The notes under the pieces were generated by a model that saw only the letters and a list, made by a program, of their open reading frames with translations, did no database searches and was not told the origin of the DNA. Both the position numbers and the translations under genes were made by a program. A stretch of DNA of 64,000 nt from an uncultured Candidatus Poseidoniales archaeon. GTDB taxonomy: Archaea > Thermoplasmatota > Poseidoniia > Poseidoniales > Poseidoniaceae. The stretch spans positions 1 through 64,000 of the forward strand of contig CAJIZC010000005.1 in assembly GCA_905181785.1 (NCBI GenBank), given 5' to 3'. The stretch's first letter is position 1. Every line of letters begins with the position of its first letter. Below, piece after piece: positions 36,477 through 45,342 of this stretch.

Positions 36477-36794
36477 TCACTGGGAATTTACGGTTTCGAG
36501 AAGGTGTGCAACCGCCTTCTTTTGGCGGCCTGCTGCTGAGGATTCGATTGATTCGACGACCTTGTGCCCTTCCTTGGCCACGCCGTCTGCTTCCTTGTTT
36601 GCTTCACTGCGAGCAGCGTCGAGTGTGACTTGAGTATCGGCGACCGAGCCATCGGTTGCGTCGGCAACGAGTTGCACGGATTGACGCCGTGCTTCTGCTG
36701 CGATTCGACTGACTTCTGCTTGGGCGTCTGCAAGTTGCTTTTCGGCATCTTGTTCGGCTTGCTTGATTTTACGAAGGACATCGGCCATACCCAT
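36477..36794 (-). CDS. atpH: A-type ATP synthase subunit H (peripheral stalk)
   Basis: 105 residues of almost continuous coiled coil (VLRKIKQAEQDAEKQLADAQ, EANKEADGVAKEGHKVVES), as expected of the stalk partner of subunit E. It is the first gene of the ATP synthase operon. The start at ATG 36794 is supported by GGTGATTATT directly upstream; ATG 36788 two codons later is possible. Confidence 0.85.
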   Translation of the reverse strand: MGMADVLRKIKQAEQDAEKQLADAQAEVSRIAAEARRQSVQLVADATDGSVADTQVTLDAARSEANKEADGVAKEGHKVVESIESSAAGRQKKAVAHLLETVNSQ

Positions 36795-36829
36795 AATAAT
36801 CACCAGCATTTTCGCTGAATGGTAGGGGG

Positions 36830-36837
36830 TTTATGAG
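36830..36837 (-). promoter_or_regulatory. Candidate TATA box of the ATP synthase operon
   Basis: On the minus strand CTCATAAA lies about 40 bases before atpH ATG 36794, giving a predicted transcript start near 36807 and a leader of about 13 bases that holds GGTGA. It lies within the 91-base gap after the methyltransferase gene, whose end is followed on the minus strand by a T5 run near 36861. Confidence 0.4.
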
Positions 36838-36885
36838 GCTAATGGGGGAGCCTCCATCGCCAAAAAGAGCCATTGCTCGCATTGT

Positions 36886-37677
36886 TCATCGCTTTGGCTT
36901 GGTGCCACGGAATCGACTCGCCATCGCAAACGGCCATAGCAATCGCCCCTGAACCTCTTGGTAGCCAACTTCTTTGATCATCGTACGATAGTACCCATTT
37001 GTACCATAGTGAGAATAGGTGTTTGCAAGGCCTTTCCAAGGATGATTTTTGTCTTTTGTCACAAACCGAGCAAGCCACTGAACGACGGTTGCCATCCAAA
37101 TCCGCCCTGCCAGACCGTGCAACCAATTGGCTTTTCCAGCGTCACAGATGACAAGTTGCCCACCAGGTTTGAGCACCCGATAGATCTCTTCAAGGCCCTT
37201 GCGTTTGTCTTGAAAATCTCTGAAGGAAAACAAACAGAACACGACATCGTAGGTGTCGTCAGGAAGCGGGATGGCTTCTGCGATGGCTTCGACGTAATCC
37301 GCCGGCGCCTCGCCTCGAGCGAGTCGGGCCGCATCCACTCGTTTTTTAGCAACCTTGAGCATTTCAGGAGACGGGTCCAAGCAGGTGACATCAAGCCCAA
37401 CGAGATCTTCTGCAAATGAGCCAGGTCCACAACCAACCTCCAGAACTTTCATGCCGGCTTCTGCGTGATTGCGCACGTTTCTTCGCCACCTTTTGTCTTG
37501 GCCGAAGGTCATGAGTTTGTTCACTCGGTCGTAATTTGGAATCGTCGCTTCAAGTTGCGCTTCAAGAAGGGTCCAAGCCTCCAAATCAATGCCAGAGGGG
37601 TCGTAACCTCCGGTTGCTGCTCGGCTTCCCATGGTGGTTGCGCACCTGCCAACCTCTTTGGACATGTCGCCGAGCAT
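36886..37677 (-). CDS. UbiE/MenG-like SAM-dependent methyltransferase
   Basis: About 263 residues from ATG 37677. Class I methyltransferase motifs: VLEVGCGPGSFAEDL (SAM binding), VTCLDPSPEMLKVAKKRVD, AEAIPLPDDTYDVVFCLFSF and IYRVLKPGGQLVICDAGK. YDRVNKLMTFGQDKRWRR near the N-terminus is the UbiE/MenG signature (YDxxNxxxSxGxxxxWR), so methylation of a demethylquinone in respiratory quinone synthesis is the best guess. The start is uncertain: the upstream KaiC-like gene ends at 37712, GGAGGG lies at 37705-37710, and TTG 37704, ATG 37677 and ATG 37665 are all possible. Confidence 0.8.
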   Translation of the reverse strand: MLGDMSKEVGRCATTMGSRAATGGYDPSGIDLEAWTLLEAQLEATIPNYDRVNKLMTFGQDKRWRRNVRNHAEAGMKVLEVGCGPGSFAEDLVGLDVTCLDPSPEMLKVAKKRVDAARLARGEAPADYVEAIAEAIPLPDDTYDVVFCLFSFRDFQDKRKGLEEIYRVLKPGGQLVICDAGKANWLHGLAGRIWMATVVQWLARFVTKDKNHPWKGLANTYSHYGTNGYYRTMIKEVGYQEVQGRLLWPFAMASRFRGTKPKR

Positions 37678-37711
37678 CTCAACCGCAATTCGGCCGCAGA
37701 ACAACCCTCCG

Positions 37712-38515
37712 TCAAGCGATGCGCTCGACGGTTTCTGGAGTGATTCCTTCTTCTGGCGTCACTCGGAAAACGAGGATTTTCAAATTTTCAGGGGCGTTTC
37801 GGAATTTAGAAACGATCATCGAAGTTTCGAAATCGGTACCGATGGTTCGCACTTGGAAGGAAAGCACCATGTCAGCAATGGTGGACAATTCTTGCTTGAT
37901 GGAAGCGTCAAGTCCGTTCGTGGAGACTGAAATCAACAGAAGACCGCGGTGGAGTTGGGCGTGTGCTTGGAGCATGCGCACCATAGCGACCACACGGGCA
38001 GGATCTTCACGTTGCAGGAAGAAATCCAGGCTGTCGACAACCGCTCGGAAGTAAGGGCCCAATGCCATGATTTCGTTGGTGACTTCAGTCAGGTAATCTT
38101 GGTTGCTTTCATCGACAAATCGAGTCTGAGCCAACCGCTGAATATCGGCGAGTTGGAAGCCCTCGAGGCGGTATCGACTGGCGAGGAGTTCCCGTTCTAA
38201 GACCGTCGAGTTGTACTCTTCTCCAATCGTTCGAACGTTGATGTCCATTGGCCAGCTGTACTTCGTGAAGATGCGGATGATTTCGGCTTGCCCTTCGTTG
38301 GTAGAAATGTAAAGGGTGTTTTCAGATTCTTCAGCAGGCGAAGTAAATTGCTTTGCGAACAATTCACTTCCAGAACCTGTGTCGGTGAAAGCAATCAACG
38401 TGAAGCCACGGGGAATACCGCCGTGCATTTCGTTGTCGAACTTCGGTACACCGAACGAACCAACCTTGCTGAAGAACTCCTCATCTTCCGGATCAAAATC
38501 GAATTTGCGTGCCAT
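37712..38515 (-). CDS. KaiC/RAD55-like protein with degenerate P-loop (third of trio)
   Basis: 267 residues of RecA/KaiC-like fold: FGVPKFDNEMHGGIPRGFTL precedes the P-loop strand, then FTDTGSGSELFA where Walker A lysine is Ser50, and AVVDSLDFFL as Walker B. The C-terminal part (ADMVLSFQVRTIGTDFETS, KFRNAPENLKILVFRVTPEEG) matches the end of KaiC domains. Without the lysine, ATP hydrolysis is unlikely; nucleotide binding is uncertain. GAGGTGAACAAGA lies before the ATG, and it follows the second trio gene by 11 bases, so all three are co-expressed. It may be a regulatory partner of the intact ATPase. Confidence 0.7.
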   Translation of the reverse strand: MARKFDFDPEDEEFFSKVGSFGVPKFDNEMHGGIPRGFTLIAFTDTGSGSELFAKQFTSPAEESENTLYISTNEGQAEIIRIFTKYSWPMDINVRTIGEEYNSTVLERELLASRYRLEGFQLADIQRLAQTRFVDESNQDYLTEVTNEIMALGPYFRAVVDSLDFFLQREDPARVVAMVRMLQAHAQLHRGLLLISVSTNGLDASIKQELSTIADMVLSFQVRTIGTDFETSMIVSKFRNAPENLKILVFRVTPEEGITPETVERIA

Positions 38516-38526
38516 TCTTGTTCACC

Positions 38527-39117
38527 TCAGTGGATAACGACCTGCCCTCGATCGATTAAATCGGTGCAATAGAGGTCGAGGTTCGACAACACCAGCGGTG
38601 GTGTCTGATCCGGTACGTTGAGGACCACAGAGAGGATTTCTCGCTGGCGGAAGGTGTTGATGAAGGTGTGAAGGTATTCGGCGAGGATTCTGTCTTCGTT
38701 GTAAATCGCCAACGCATTCACGCTGTCGAGGAAAACAAAGTTTCGCTCGGAAGAGATCGTACGAAGGATGTAAAGGGTTCTGAGCAGGACGGATTCGAGC
38801 ATGATCGGGCTGTCAACGAAATGGATGTTTGTGTATGGGACATCGGTGCCGCCAAGGATGCCGGAAGACACCAAATCAATGAATTGGATGTTAGAAACAT
38901 CCATCCCGATGGATTCGAACGCTTGAATGATTTCAACAGCGCCTCGGTTGGCGCTGATGTAAACGCCGCCCATTTCGAACATCTGCATCAATGGAATGAG
39001 GGTGCTTGCCGTCACCATGAACGCGTTGGAGTTTCCGCACCGCACCTGAACGGCGCTGTTGAGCGCTACTTCGGTAAGTTGTTCCGCAATTCGCTGATCC
39101 AATTCAAACATAATCAT
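38527..39117 (-). CDS. KaiC/RAD55-like protein without a P-loop (second of trio)
   Basis: 196 residues. The fold is recognisable from the order of strands rather than motifs: SNAFMVTASTLIPLMQMFEM where the P-loop strand should be, GGVYISANRGAVEIIQAFES (matching the YIS.NE..EII segment of KaiC-like proteins), IQFIDLVSSG, and NFVFLDSVNALAIYN as a Walker-B-like strand. No GxxxxGK is present. Start at ATG 39117 overlaps the stop of the first trio gene (ATGA), so translation is coupled. Probably a non-catalytic subunit of a hetero-oligomer. Confidence 0.65.
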   Translation of the reverse strand: MIMFELDQRIAEQLTEVALNSAVQVRCGNSNAFMVTASTLIPLMQMFEMGGVYISANRGAVEIIQAFESIGMDVSNIQFIDLVSSGILGGTDVPYTNIHFVDSPIMLESVLLRTLYILRTISSERNFVFLDSVNALAIYNEDRILAEYLHTFINTFRQREILSVVLNVPDQTPPLVLSNLDLYCTDLIDRGQVVIH

Positions 39118-39905
39118 GACCCCCATCGCGAGGTTTTGTCGCTTTGTGCGCCCCATTTGAGCATCGGTGTGAGCATGACGCCGAGTGGGGTGAGTTCGAT
39201 AGCGTGCTTTGCTCGGCTGTGAGAAGTACCACGCATCTTGACAACTTGGAGGAAACGAAGCAAATGGCCCATTCGCTCGACGTCACCCATCACGATGATG
39301 CCGTCTGCGATCGCTTCTTCAACCCCAAAGGAGGACCAGTGAGCGTTTTCTGTGGCAGAGGTGATTTCAGAGATGAGGATGGTGGTGCATCCGAGGGTTG
39401 CGAGTTTCTTTCCGAGGGTGAACAAGAAATCACGAATCAATTGCTCGGATTTAATTTTGTAGCATAGCGTGGTGACCGAGTCGATGACCAGGCGCGTCAC
39501 ACCGATGGTGTTGACAATGTCCACAATCGCTTTGATGAGTGCGTGAACGTCATCAAGTTCGAACGAGGCTTTTTCCAAACCAAGCCAAGAGTAAAGCACG
39601 TCCATATCAAAAACGTTGATCAGGCCAGAATCGACCATGTTCATGTCAAAGAAAGCGTATTGGCGAATGTTTTCGAGCAACTTCACGGAAGGCTCGGTTG
39701 CGGTAAAGTGGGCGCAAGCCTCGCCCGCAAGTGCGCCGCGAACAAGAAACTCCATGCCCAGCGTGGTCTTTCCAGAACCACAAGTTCCGGCAGCAAGCAC
39801 CGTAGAGCCGTAGGGGATTCCACCGCGCAAGATTTCATCCAGTCCATGGATACCTGTGACGCATCGGTCGCGGGTGTATACGGCGGCTGGCTGCATGGGA
39901 AACAT
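39114..39905 (-). CDS. KaiC/RAD55-family ATPase with intact P-loop (first of trio)
   Basis: 263 residues. TGIHGLDEILRGGIPYGST leads into the P-loop AGTCGSGKTTLGMEFL (Lys46) and Walker B VTRLVIDSVTTLC; LISEITSATENAHWSSFGVEE and LRFLQVVKMRGTSHSRAKHA are the late KaiC-family motifs, with HSR the usual end of the core. Such single-domain proteins (FlaH, RadB relatives) bind ATP as switches. No histidine kinase or receiver domain is attached. Start ATG 39905 was taken; ATG 39896 is possible. It heads a translationally coupled trio whose other two members lack P-loops. Confidence 0.82.
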   Translation of the reverse strand: MFPMQPAAVYTRDRCVTGIHGLDEILRGGIPYGSTVLAAGTCGSGKTTLGMEFLVRGALAGEACAHFTATEPSVKLLENIRQYAFFDMNMVDSGLINVFDMDVLYSWLGLEKASFELDDVHALIKAIVDIVNTIGVTRLVIDSVTTLCYKIKSEQLIRDFLFTLGKKLATLGCTTILISEITSATENAHWSSFGVEEAIADGIIVMGDVERMGHLLRFLQVVKMRGTSHSRAKHAIELTPLGVMLTPMLKWGAQSDKTSRWGS

Positions 39906-39989
39906 GTCCAACCAACCGGCCCGGGTTCATCAAGCAATCGCCCCCAAGGCATCGAAGCCTGTCATTGAGGTTGTGCAGCCAGGCGTCCG

Positions 39990-41066
39990 TCAAACATCGC
40001 CCGGTGAAGGGGCTTGTTCGATGAACCAAGAATCAATCGTGGTGGAATTCCCGTTCCATGCCAAGGATTGGCCAGTGACCATGAACAAACCAGTATCACC
40101 ACCCCATTCCGCCCTAAACATATCGTAAGGGCGTGCTTCGTCGACTTGGGTGTAACGAAGCTTGAGCACACCCGTTCCATCCTGCATCCCGTTAAACATT
40201 CCAACGCCCAAAAATCCCTCGACGCCGAGGTCGATAATTTGGGAAGCGTTTCCGGTTGCTTGGGAACTTGGATCACCGGTCAATAAAAGGGTATTCCCAC
40301 CCGCAATTACACCTTCTTTGAACAGGTAATCAGATGTGATGCTAGAGGAGGTGTGATTCAACGACCAACCTCGAAGAGCGATGGCGAAGTCATTCGGATT
40401 ATAGATTTCAACCCACTCAGGCCCACCGCTTGCGGGGCGGGTCATAAGTTCGGTAATGTGCAGGTCATTTGCCAGGCGCCCACCTCGGTGAACTTCAAGG
40501 ACGATTTGCCATGTTTCCCCATCTTGAATAAATTGCCGATTTGCGGTCGAAGATGCCGAGGCTGTCTTGCGTTCTGTACCTCCATCAAACAACATCAAAC
40601 CAGTGCGGTTCGAGATGTTGCTCGATACGACTTCAATAGTGAGGTGAAGGGAAAAGCCTTCATCCAGTCCTAATCCATCGATCATGCTCCCCTCTGTCAG
40701 ATTCTGGATGGCGTTGATTTTCAAGATATCAAGCGCTCCGTCGGTTACTAAACCTGCCTGTATTCGCCCATCATTAAGCGCCACTGCCGACCGTTCATGC
40801 CAATTGGAAGTGGCGTTGGCATAATCCATGCCGGTGCTGTTGGAAGGGACAAACCAACCTTCATCGGAGGTCAATCGGTCTAAACCTTGCACAGCAGAAC
40901 GGTCCAAACGGTCCACGGCTGGGTCGTTTGAACCCATTTGCAACTGCGCCAACGCCAAAAAGGCCGTCAAGATCATGAGAAATAAGACGAACGCAGAAAG
41001 AAATTCAATCACAGCCGTCAGGGCTGTTTCGTCTCGTTCAAGTGAACGAACACCCCTGCTTCGCAT
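39990..41066 (-). CDS. Membrane-anchored protein with lamin-tail domain
   Basis: About 358 residues. A short basic cytoplasmic start (MRSRGVRSLERDE) and one hydrophobic segment (AVIEFLSAFVLFLMILTAFL) resemble archaeal pilin-like or signal-anchor N-termini. The outside part has a beta-rich middle region and a C-terminal lamin-tail (LTD) domain: LHITELMTRPASGGPEWVEI, NPNDFAIALRGWSLNH and GNTLLLTGDPSS are its hallmarks. LTD domains occur in surface and extracellular nucleic-acid-associated proteins. ATG 41066 is chosen because the basic n-region begins there; TTG 41093 is possible. It precedes the KaiC-like trio by 84 bases, so they may share a transcript. Confidence 0.65.
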   Translation of the reverse strand: MRSRGVRSLERDETALTAVIEFLSAFVLFLMILTAFLALAQLQMGSNDPAVDRLDRSAVQGLDRLTSDEGWFVPSNSTGMDYANATSNWHERSAVALNDGRIQAGLVTDGALDILKINAIQNLTEGSMIDGLGLDEGFSLHLTIEVVSSNISNRTGLMLFDGGTERKTASASSTANRQFIQDGETWQIVLEVHRGGRLANDLHITELMTRPASGGPEWVEIYNPNDFAIALRGWSLNHTSSSITSDYLFKEGVIAGGNTLLLTGDPSSQATGNASQIIDLGVEGFLGVGMFNGMQDGTGVLKLRYTQVDEARPYDMFRAEWGGDTGLFMVTGQSLAWNGNSTTIDSWFIEQAPSPGDV

Positions 41067-41141
41067 GTTTTGTTGTAGTGTTCGGCGCTTCAAGAGGTTG
41101 CCGCATGGAGCAGCAAGGGAATGTAAGATTCTGGGGTTCTT

Positions 41142-41156
41142 GCCCCCTTCGGGGGC
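41142..41156. terminator. Perfect GC hairpin in the divergent gap
   Basis: GCCCCC TTC GGGGGC forms a perfect 6-base stem with a 3-base loop between the divergent lamin-tail and surface-protein genes. It lies 38 bases before ATG 41194, so it may be part of the 5' leader or separate the two promoters. Function not established. Confidence 0.3.
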
Positions 41157-41193
41157 GATGAGTCTTTGAATCCCCCCTGCGAGGCGTCATGTA

Positions 41194-44151
41194 ATGTCGA
41201 ACCGGACGCAACCATCAAGCGGCCAAAAAACGAGCAGTCTTTCCATGGTGCTCTTGCTCCTCTTGGCATCGCTCACGGGACTTATGACGCTGCCCGCTGC
41301 AAGTGCTTCGGAGAGCGGCGATGTGGCCTTGATTGAGACGATTTCACCCCTTCCCGATTCATGGGGTTCTTCTTGGGATCCGATGTCTTTTGAAGTGACC
41401 GTTGCCAATCAAGGCCTTGGCACCAGCACCAACCGTGCAACGAAGTGGTATGTATGCGAGGGGGATGTGACTGGACCAGTCTGTAAGTCTTCATACGATG
41501 CAAGCGGTTCATTCACCCTCTCCAATCTTTTCCCGGGGGCCATGGCCAACGTGACCTCCGATGCGCAATGGAACCCATCGGGAGATGAAGGCATTTTTAC
41601 CATCGTCTATGCTTTCGATTTAAGCGACCAAGACACAACCGATGACATGTTGACCTTCAACATCAACCTCACCCGCTCATTTGTGGACCTATCCGTCAAC
41701 ACCGCTCACAACCCCCTTCTGGCCCTCCAAGGCACGGCGACCTATGACGGGAGCGTCATCCTCAACACTGGAGTGGACTACATACTCGATGCAAAGGGGC
41801 AAATTAATTCATGTGGAACTTGCAACTTCGAGGCGACATTGGGGTGGCAATTGTGGACTGTTGGAGAGAACCCGGTGCTTCTCAGCGATGCCTACACCGT
41901 TGTGTCCAATCTTCCATCCTGGGGCGGTCAATCCCCATTCACAGAATCGCTTCCAGCTGTAAACAGCACCGCTGAGGGGCAGTTCACCTTGAAGTGGGGC
42001 TTATTTGGTAGCACGGGGACGCCTTATGGCGATCTGGATTCCAGCAACGATATGACCTCAATCACAATTGTATTTGATGACACCATTGACCTTCAAGCCA
42101 CCTCGATGATTCCAGCCCACGATGCAAGTTCTGCCAGCTACTTTTACGGCGAAAACATGGTCAGCACCACGATTTCAAACCTTGGAAATATGACGGTAGA
42201 ATCGGTACGGGTTGCGTTCCAGATTTACGATCCAATCGGCGAAGTGGAGTATGAAGCCTCATGCATGCTCCAAACCGTCCTCCCCGGTGAAACACGCACT
42301 TGCTCATTCAACATCACTTCCATCGGCGCCGACCGCACGTTGACGCTGCAGGTACCATCATCCCATGACGAAGGCGATGAAGGCAAGTTCAGCAACAACG
42401 CCTTGTCTGAAATTGCAGATTTGGTCGCAGGAGCCATCAATGCGAACATCGACCAAGCAAGCGCAATCGGCACATACACCACGGGAGAGGCGATTCAAAT
42501 GAGCGCTCGAACGAGTTCGACCGCTGCTGGACCACTCAATTACTCGTGGTGGGTTTCCGGTATCATCAACCTCGGCTATGGCCCTGAACTGAATGTCTCT
42601 GGTGAGAACCTAGGCCTTGGTGATCACGTCGTAACGCTAAGGGTGACCGATGTCTTTGGTGAATTGGAATCCGTTCACAAGGACATAACCGTGTACAATT
42701 ACGTCTCGCTCGATAACGGAGCGTTGTTCACAGGCCAAGCAGTCACCCGCTCTTCGGCTTACCTGAACTATGAGTCGTCGTTGCCGGTTCTTGGTACATC
42801 CTATGGTATCGGAGAAGGCAAAGAACCCTTGCTCATGCTTTCGTTCGAGGTTCTTTCAACCGTGGACGATTCTCCAGAAGTCGGGATGGACTGGATGGAA
42901 ATCCAACTCAATATGACCGAGTTGCTTCCAGAAAACATCCCACTCGAAACCGTTGATGTTCGGTACTTGCCAACCTTAGACGATTACATCTGGACCTACC
43001 TTGACCAGTACGCTGCAAACGAAGACGGCACCTTTGACGTGACCCTCACGACAAACGGCGTGATCCTCATCATCGGTGAATCACCACCAGCGAACCTCAG
43101 CACTGGCCCAATCACAAGCACACAACTCGAGGGGGGCCAACTTATGCTCAACTGGACCGCCACAGGGGATTCCAACAATCCTTATGTTGGAGGTTGGAAC
43201 ATATACAAACTCCTCCTCGTACAAGAAGCAGGAACCCTCTTCCCAAATCCTGCAAACGGCGTGAATGAGTTCATCTGGAAGGAATTGACTTCCGATTCCC
43301 TTGTCGCTACAATCGATGCTTCGGGCGACAATTGGACCGACCCGGTGCCACTTGGAAGCGGAGATTGCGCATCATACGCAATCATGCCTTCAAGCCGTGA
43401 GGGTGCACCCGACTTCCAGCACATCAACGTCAGCCTTGATGAAAACGGCCAATCCACCGCTTTCTGCGGTGATGCAGTGCCACCAGTATCCAGCATCAGT
43501 AATTTCCAATCCACCTCCACCTTCACCAACGACACTGAGTGCTACAAAATCGTCAATGATTGGAACATGTGCTACGAATTGAACCTCACTTGGACATGGC
43601 CTGAAAATGAACCCAATGGACAGCTGTTTTGGAACCTCTACCAAATTGAACAGCAGCCAAAGGACATCGATTTGCGATTTTTGACACCGATTGTCAGCAA
43701 CATGCCCTCAACACCAGGAGAAATGGGCTATTACAACCAAACGGGCCAAGAAGACGCAGACCTGCGCCCTCTGAGAGCGTATTACTTCATTCTGGCACCG
43801 GTTGATTCGGTCGGCAACGAGCAAACGCTGGCAAATTACCCTTCACCAAACGTAGAGCGGGTGTTCATCGAAGATGATTGGTGGGCCTTCAATCAACACT
43901 TGATCCCCGAACCTGAGCCAGAGCCAGAGCCGCCTCTTGGCGTTGCTTGGCTAGGCACCCTCAACGAATACATGCAAGAAGATGAATTCACAACAACTGG
44001 CTTGGCATCCCTGGTGGTGCTGGTGCTTTCCATCATCTGCTTGCCGTTGCTGTTGCAAAAGCGAAAGCGATTGAAGCGAGTCATTGCTGCACGAAACCGT
44101 CGAACGGGCATTCAATCGACGGTGGACGAATTTGATGACTTCTTTGAATGA
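41194..44151 (+). CDS. Large secreted surface protein with C-terminal membrane anchor
   Basis: 985 residues. N-terminal signal peptide (MVLLLLLASLTGLMTLPAASA), then repeated Ig-like domains of CARDB type: FEVTVANQGLGTS, and ENMVSTTISNLGNMTVESVRV are typical. A PKD-like segment (LGDHVVTLRVTDVFGELES) and fibronectin-like regions follow. Many NxS/T sites suggest glycosylation. A PEPEPEPEPP linker, one membrane segment (TGLASLVVLVLSIICLPLLL) and a basic cytoplasmic tail end the protein. It is probably a cell-surface adhesin or sensor; no enzyme domain is visible. Confidence 0.75.
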   Translation: MSNRTQPSSGQKTSSLSMVLLLLLASLTGLMTLPAASASESGDVALIETISPLPDSWGSSWDPMSFEVTVANQGLGTSTNRATKWYVCEGDVTGPVCKSSYDASGSFTLSNLFPGAMANVTSDAQWNPSGDEGIFTIVYAFDLSDQDTTDDMLTFNINLTRSFVDLSVNTAHNPLLALQGTATYDGSVILNTGVDYILDAKGQINSCGTCNFEATLGWQLWTVGENPVLLSDAYTVVSNLPSWGGQSPFTESLPAVNSTAEGQFTLKWGLFGSTGTPYGDLDSSNDMTSITIVFDDTIDLQATSMIPAHDASSASYFYGENMVSTTISNLGNMTVESVRVAFQIYDPIGEVEYEASCMLQTVLPGETRTCSFNITSIGADRTLTLQVPSSHDEGDEGKFSNNALSEIADLVAGAINANIDQASAIGTYTTGEAIQMSARTSSTAAGPLNYSWWVSGIINLGYGPELNVSGENLGLGDHVVTLRVTDVFGELESVHKDITVYNYVSLDNGALFTGQAVTRSSAYLNYESSLPVLGTSYGIGEGKEPLLMLSFEVLSTVDDSPEVGMDWMEIQLNMTELLPENIPLETVDVRYLPTLDDYIWTYLDQYAANEDGTFDVTLTTNGVILIIGESPPANLSTGPITSTQLEGGQLMLNWTATGDSNNPYVGGWNIYKLLLVQEAGTLFPNPANGVNEFIWKELTSDSLVATIDASGDNWTDPVPLGSGDCASYAIMPSSREGAPDFQHINVSLDENGQSTAFCGDAVPPVSSISNFQSTSTFTNDTECYKIVNDWNMCYELNLTWTWPENEPNGQLFWNLYQIEQQPKDIDLRFLTPIVSNMPSTPGEMGYYNQTGQEDADLRPLRAYYFILAPVDSVGNEQTLANYPSPNVERVFIEDDWWAFNQHLIPEPEPEPEPPLGVAWLGTLNEYMQEDEFTTTGLASLVVLVLSIICLPLLLQKRKRLKRVIAARNRRTGIQSTVDEFDDFFE

Positions 44152-44160
44152 AGTCAACTG

Positions 44161-44247
44161 TGGCGCGGCAGGGGAGATTCGAACTCCCGAGGTGAGACAC
44201 CACTGGATTAGCAATCCAGCGCAATGGCCAGGCTATGCGACTGCCGC
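44161..44247 (-). tRNA. tRNA-Ser (anticodon GCU)
   Basis: Read on the minus strand, the acceptor stem is GCGGCAG/CTGCCGC with discriminator G and an encoded CCA (44161-44163). The D arm pairs GCA with TGC. The anticodon arm is CTGGA TTGCTAA TCCAG, giving anticodon GCU for serine AGC/AGU codons. A long variable arm (GGTG TCT CACC) marks a class II tRNA, and the T arm is GGGAG TTCGAAT CTCCC. No intron is seen. Confidence 0.92.
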
Positions 44248-44335
44248 AGACAAAGCCGGCGACCGATGAAGCAGTCATGAACATGACGGTGGAGGCTGGA
44301 TGACCTTCCCACGAGTCAAATGAGGGACTGAGCCT

Positions 44336-45340
44336 TCAAAGGGGCCCTAGAGGACCAAGCCAAGAGGACGGTGGTACGCACACCAGAACGAGGGCGAGGT
44401 GCATCCATCCCAAGTAATACAACGAGCGGAAGAAGGATTTCGCAGCCTTCGGCATGCGTTCATGTTCGTCTGTTGGTTCAAGCGGATCGATGTCCCACAC
44501 GGATTTGGCGTACCACAAGGTAAGACCTCCAGCAATGAGCGCCCAAAGAAGCGGCAACCCGGAATTCGGCCAAAAGAAAGGAATGCTTCCTAACAAAAGC
44601 AAGCATACGCAGTATACTTTCGAAAGAAAAACGGTGTGCTCTGGGCCTCGGACTTCATTCATCATTGGAACTTCTGCCTTTGCGTATTCGCCTGAGCGGT
44701 ACAAGGCCAAAGCCCAGAAGTGCGGAGGGGTCCAAAAGAAGATGAGGGCGAAAAACAACCATGGAATCGGAGAACCAAGCGCCAACGGGTTGGTGCTTTC
44801 TAGAATCGAATCACCTGCTGCTGCTGCCCATCCAATCAGGGGAGGCGTTGCGCCTGCAATGCCGCCGATGACGATGTTTTGAGGGGATCGACGCTTGAGC
44901 CAGATCGAATAAATCAGCACATAGAAGGCAACTGAAAAGAATGACCAAAAAGCGGCTTTCCAACTGACGAGGAGAAACAAGGAAGAGCCAAGGATGGCAA
45001 TTGTCGTGCCGAACATCAAGGCGCCCTGTGGGGAGATGTGCCCTTGCGGCACAGGTCGGTTCTTGGTCCGCCTCATCAGCGGATCAATATCTGCATCATA
45101 CCACATGTTGATGGCGTTTGATCCACCAGCGGAAAGGGTCCCACCGACCACTGTAATCAGAATGGTGGTCATTGTATCAAGCCATGTCCGCTCGAGCGGG
45201 GTGATCAAATCGTGAACCAGAATGGCACAAATGGCTGTCACTTGCAGCAGAGCAATCACGCGTAGCTTCATCAGTTGTCGAAACACACTCAGCCAGCCGG
45301 GGTGGGGCGCAGGTGCCACTTCACCGACACCCAAATCCAT
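44336..45340 (-). CDS. ctaB: Protoheme IX farnesyltransferase (heme O synthase)
   Basis: 334 residues with about nine membrane segments. UbiA-family prenyltransferase with NAINMWYDADIDPLMRRTKN (the NxxxDxxxD Mg-farnesyl diphosphate site) and the second YSIWLKRRSPQNIVIGG, plus FFWTPPHFWALALY, which is characteristic of CtaB/CyoE. It makes heme O, the precursor of heme A, for a terminal oxidase. It follows ctaA by 2 bases with GGAGGAATAATC before the ATG, so the pair is an operon. The oxidase subunits themselves are not in the window. Confidence 0.94.
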   Translation of the reverse strand: MDLGVGEVAPAPHPGWLSVFRQLMKLRVIALLQVTAICAILVHDLITPLERTWLDTMTTILITVVGGTLSAGGSNAINMWYDADIDPLMRRTKNRPVPQGHISPQGALMFGTTIAILGSSLFLLVSWKAAFWSFFSVAFYVLIYSIWLKRRSPQNIVIGGIAGATPPLIGWAAAAGDSILESTNPLALGSPIPWLFFALIFFWTPPHFWALALYRSGEYAKAEVPMMNEVRGPEHTVFLSKVYCVCLLLLGSIPFFWPNSGLPLLWALIAGGLTLWYAKSVWDIDPLEPTDEHERMPKAAKSFFRSLYYLGWMHLALVLVCVPPSSWLGPLGPL

Positions 45341-45342
45341 GA

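Noticed and set aside
37705-37710. GGAGGG as ribosome-binding site for a TTG start at 37704 of the methyltransferase
   Set aside because: It directly abuts the TTG with no spacer, so it cannot serve that codon; the start is left at ATG 37677 with stated uncertainty.
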